Source: Rhizobium sp. LCM 4573
GTDB lineage: Bacteria > Pseudomonadota > Alphaproteobacteria > Rhizobiales > Rhizobiaceae
Assembly (NCBI RefSeq): GCF_001854865.1
Contig: NZ_MDDW01000028.1
Coordinates: forward strand, 330,994 to 336,809
Direction: 5' to 3'
Length of the DNA: 5,816 bases
Positions 4,713 through 5,816 of this stretch are shown in pieces (positions within the stretch are counted from its first letter, which is position 1; every line of letters starts with the position of its first letter). The notes under the pieces were generated by a model. It worked only from the letters and a program-made list of their open reading frames with translations. It searched no databases and was not told where the DNA came from. Both the position numbers and the translations under genes were made by a program.

Positions 4713-5684
4713 TCATACCGCAAAGCGCTGGCGATATTCCTGGGGCGTGAGGCCGACAATACGTCCGAAGATCTTCCTGAAGGCACTGGGATCGGTATAA
4801 CCGACCTCCCACGCGACCTGGTCTACCGAAGCTTTGGTGAACTGCAGGAGCTCGCGGGCCTTGTTGACGCGAAGCCGCTGGATGTAATCGCCGGTGGTAA
4901 GCCCCGTTGCCTTTTGAAAGCGCCGGATGAAGGTACGCTCCTGCAGTCCGGCTTGTGCCGCCAGGGCGGCAAGGCTCATCTGCTTTCCCTCGGTTGCCTG
5001 GAGCCAGTGCTGCACCTTGAGGATGGCCGCATCGCCGTGGTTGAGCTTGGGCGCGAATGCGCTGTAATAGCTCTGTTCCCGTCCGGGCGGATCGACAAGA
5101 AATGTCCGGGCCGTTTCGACCATGATGGTGGGACCCAGGAAGCGATCGATCAGTTTCAGGCAAAGATCTATCCAGGCCATGATGCCGCCCGCCGTCACGA
5201 TGTCGCCGTCGTCGACGATCAGCCGGTCCGTGTCCAGCTCCACCTCCGGAAAACGTGAGAGAAACGGTTCCTCATAGGTCCAGTGCGTCGTGACCTTTCT
5301 CCTCGATAGAAGGCCTGTCTCGCCGAGCAGGAAAGCACCGTTGCAAACCGATCCGAGCGCCGTTCCCTCAGAATGCTGGACGCGCAGCCATTGAGCATAG
5401 CGCGCCGTCATTTCTTGCGGCAGGGGAGCCCCCAAACCGGGCGGAACGAGCAGGAAGGTGGGCCGGCCAGGTGAGGTGGGCGCCGTATCGAATATTCGGG
5501 CAGGCTCCCCCGTTTCGCCTCCGACCAGCCGCCAATGGCTCAGCCTGAGAAGGGGCTGCTCCGATTTCGCCTTTTCTCGCGCGCGCCGTTCCGCAAAGAC
5601 GATCAGGTCCGTCATGCCCAGGACGGCTGCCTGCTGCGCTCCCTCATAGTCGATGATGCCGATCTCCGGCGGTTCAGCAGTCAT
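4713..5684 (-). CDS. GlxA-family transcriptional regulator: DJ-1/PfpI-like sensor domain plus AraC-type DNA-binding domain, 323 aa
   Basis: A cytoplasmic DNA-binding regulator. Residues 1-190 form a DJ-1/PfpI amidotransferase-like domain. GSVCNGAFLLGETGLLSRRKVTTHW (111-135) is the nucleophile-elbow region with Cys at 114, and DIVTAGGIMAWIDLCLKLIDRFLG (161-184) is the typical closing strand and helix. Residues 218-321 are an AraC domain with two helix-turn-helix units: LAALAAQAGLQERTFIRRFQKATG (238-261) and VDQVAWEVGYTDPSAFRKIFGRIVGLTPQEYRQRF (287-321). The family usually activates nearby catabolic genes, often for amines or amides. ATG 5684 has AAGG ten bases upstream and gives normal family length. 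An ATG six codons earlier (5702) lacks such a site, and the longest frame (5807) would overlap the divergent gene. The effector is unknown. Confidence 0.93.
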   Translation of the reverse strand: MTAEPPEIGIIDYEGAQQAAVLGMTDLIVFAERRAREKAKSEQPLLRLSHWRLVGGETGEPARIFDTAPTSPGRPTFLLVPPGLGAPLPQEMTARYAQWLRVQHSEGTALGSVCNGAFLLGETGLLSRRKVTTHWTYEEPFLSRFPEVELDTDRLIVDDGDIVTAGGIMAWIDLCLKLIDRFLGPTIMVETARTFLVDPPGREQSYYSAFAPKLNHGDAAILKVQHWLQATEGKQMSLAALAAQAGLQERTFIRRFQKATGLTTGDYIQRLRVNKARELLQFTKASVDQVAWEVGYTDPSAFRKIFGRIVGLTPQEYRQRFAV

Positions 5685-5784
5685 GGCGATATTACCTTGC
5701 ATTTTGTCGATATCGCCAATTCTGTAGTCCAATCGGGTCGTGTAGCCAAGTTGCATCGACAATACGGCAACAAAGGAAGAAGAC
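5685..5784. promoter_or_regulatory. Divergent control region with two inverted repeats
   Basis: The 100 bases between the two divergent start codons must carry both promoters. GGCGATAT (5685-5692) and ATATCGCC (5710-5717) are perfect 8-bp arms, the first abutting the regulator start, with its ribosome binding site in the loop. TTGTCGAT (5704-5711) and ATCGACAA (5755-5762) are a second perfect pair with centres 51 bases apart, close to five helical turns. These are reasonable candidates for binding half-sites of the regulator itself, or for an RNA stem in its leader. A weak minus-strand promoter (TTGGCT at 5744-5749, TACAGA at 5721-5726, 17-base spacer) is possible but poor. Confidence 0.45.
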
Positions 5785-5816
5785 ATGTCCAAGCGCGCGA
5801 TCATCATCGTAGATCT
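5785..5816 (+). CDS. Probable isochorismatase-like cysteine hydrolase, first 11 codons, partial
   Basis: Only MSKRAIIIVD and the start of an eleventh codon, probably Leu, are inside the window. A basic start followed by a hydrophobic strand ending in Asp is the normal opening of the isochorismatase-like family (IIVVDLQN in many members), in which that Asp belongs to the catalytic triad; nicotinamidase-type amide hydrolases are the commonest. AAGGA seven bases upstream supports the ATG. Such hydrolases are often divergent from GlxA-type regulators, which supports the guess. The stretch is too short to exclude another Rossmann-like protein. Confidence 0.5.
   Translation, partial: MSKRAIIIVD

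Noticed and set aside
4651..5163. N-terminal extension of the DUF305 frame into the regulator gene
   Set aside because: The extension overlaps the GlxA-type regulator in another frame, is low-quality sequence, and an excellent AGGAGG lies just before the ATG at 4650.

Overview
The window looks like chromosomal DNA of an alphaproteobacterium of the order Hyphomicrobiales, most likely Rhizobiaceae. The reasons are the GC-rich coding sequence, an FtsZ with alphaproteobacterial wording that ends right after its globular domain (like rhizobial FtsZ2), a short Omp25/RopB-like outer-membrane barrel, and a GlxA-type AraC regulator. No insertion sequence, phage gene, tRNA, rRNA or CRISPR array is visible, and I see no sign of recent transfer.

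Layout from left to right. At 1-171 (minus) is the N-terminus of a ketopantoate reductase (PanE/ApbA) family protein that runs off the left edge. At 307-519 (minus) is an unrecognised 70-residue acidic protein with a strong ribosome binding site. A 343-base divergent gap (520-862) follows; it holds a CtrA-like motif beside a GANTC site, an 11-base direct repeat and a hairpin next to the ribosome binding site of the following gene. At 863-1510 (plus) is a secreted eight-stranded-barrel-type outer-membrane protein, closed by a perfect 15-bp terminator stem. At 1735-2754 (plus) is a short FtsZ with intact GTPase motifs and no C-terminal linker or tail, closed by a terminator at 2796-2827.

The right half is mainly on the minus strand. 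In order of transcription it holds a GlxA-family regulator (5684-4713), a three-helix membrane DUF305 protein (4650-4162) and an AraJ-like major facilitator efflux permease (4015-2861). The gaps are 62 and 146 bases, so the first two could be co-transcribed. The permease has a hairpin over its own ribosome binding site and may be controlled separately. Divergent from the regulator, at 5785 (plus), the first eleven codons of a probable isochorismatase-like cysteine hydrolase run off the right edge; the 100-base gap between them has two inverted repeats that could be regulator sites.

How the genes work together: the outer-membrane protein and the short FtsZ both concern the cell envelope and division but each has its own terminator or leader, so they look like neighbours rather than one operon. 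The GlxA regulator most likely controls the divergent hydrolase and perhaps the DUF305 and permease genes. I found no convincing undescribed multi-gene system. The best leads are non-coding: the hairpin masking the permease ribosome binding site, the leader of the outer-membrane protein gene, and possible cell-cycle control sites.
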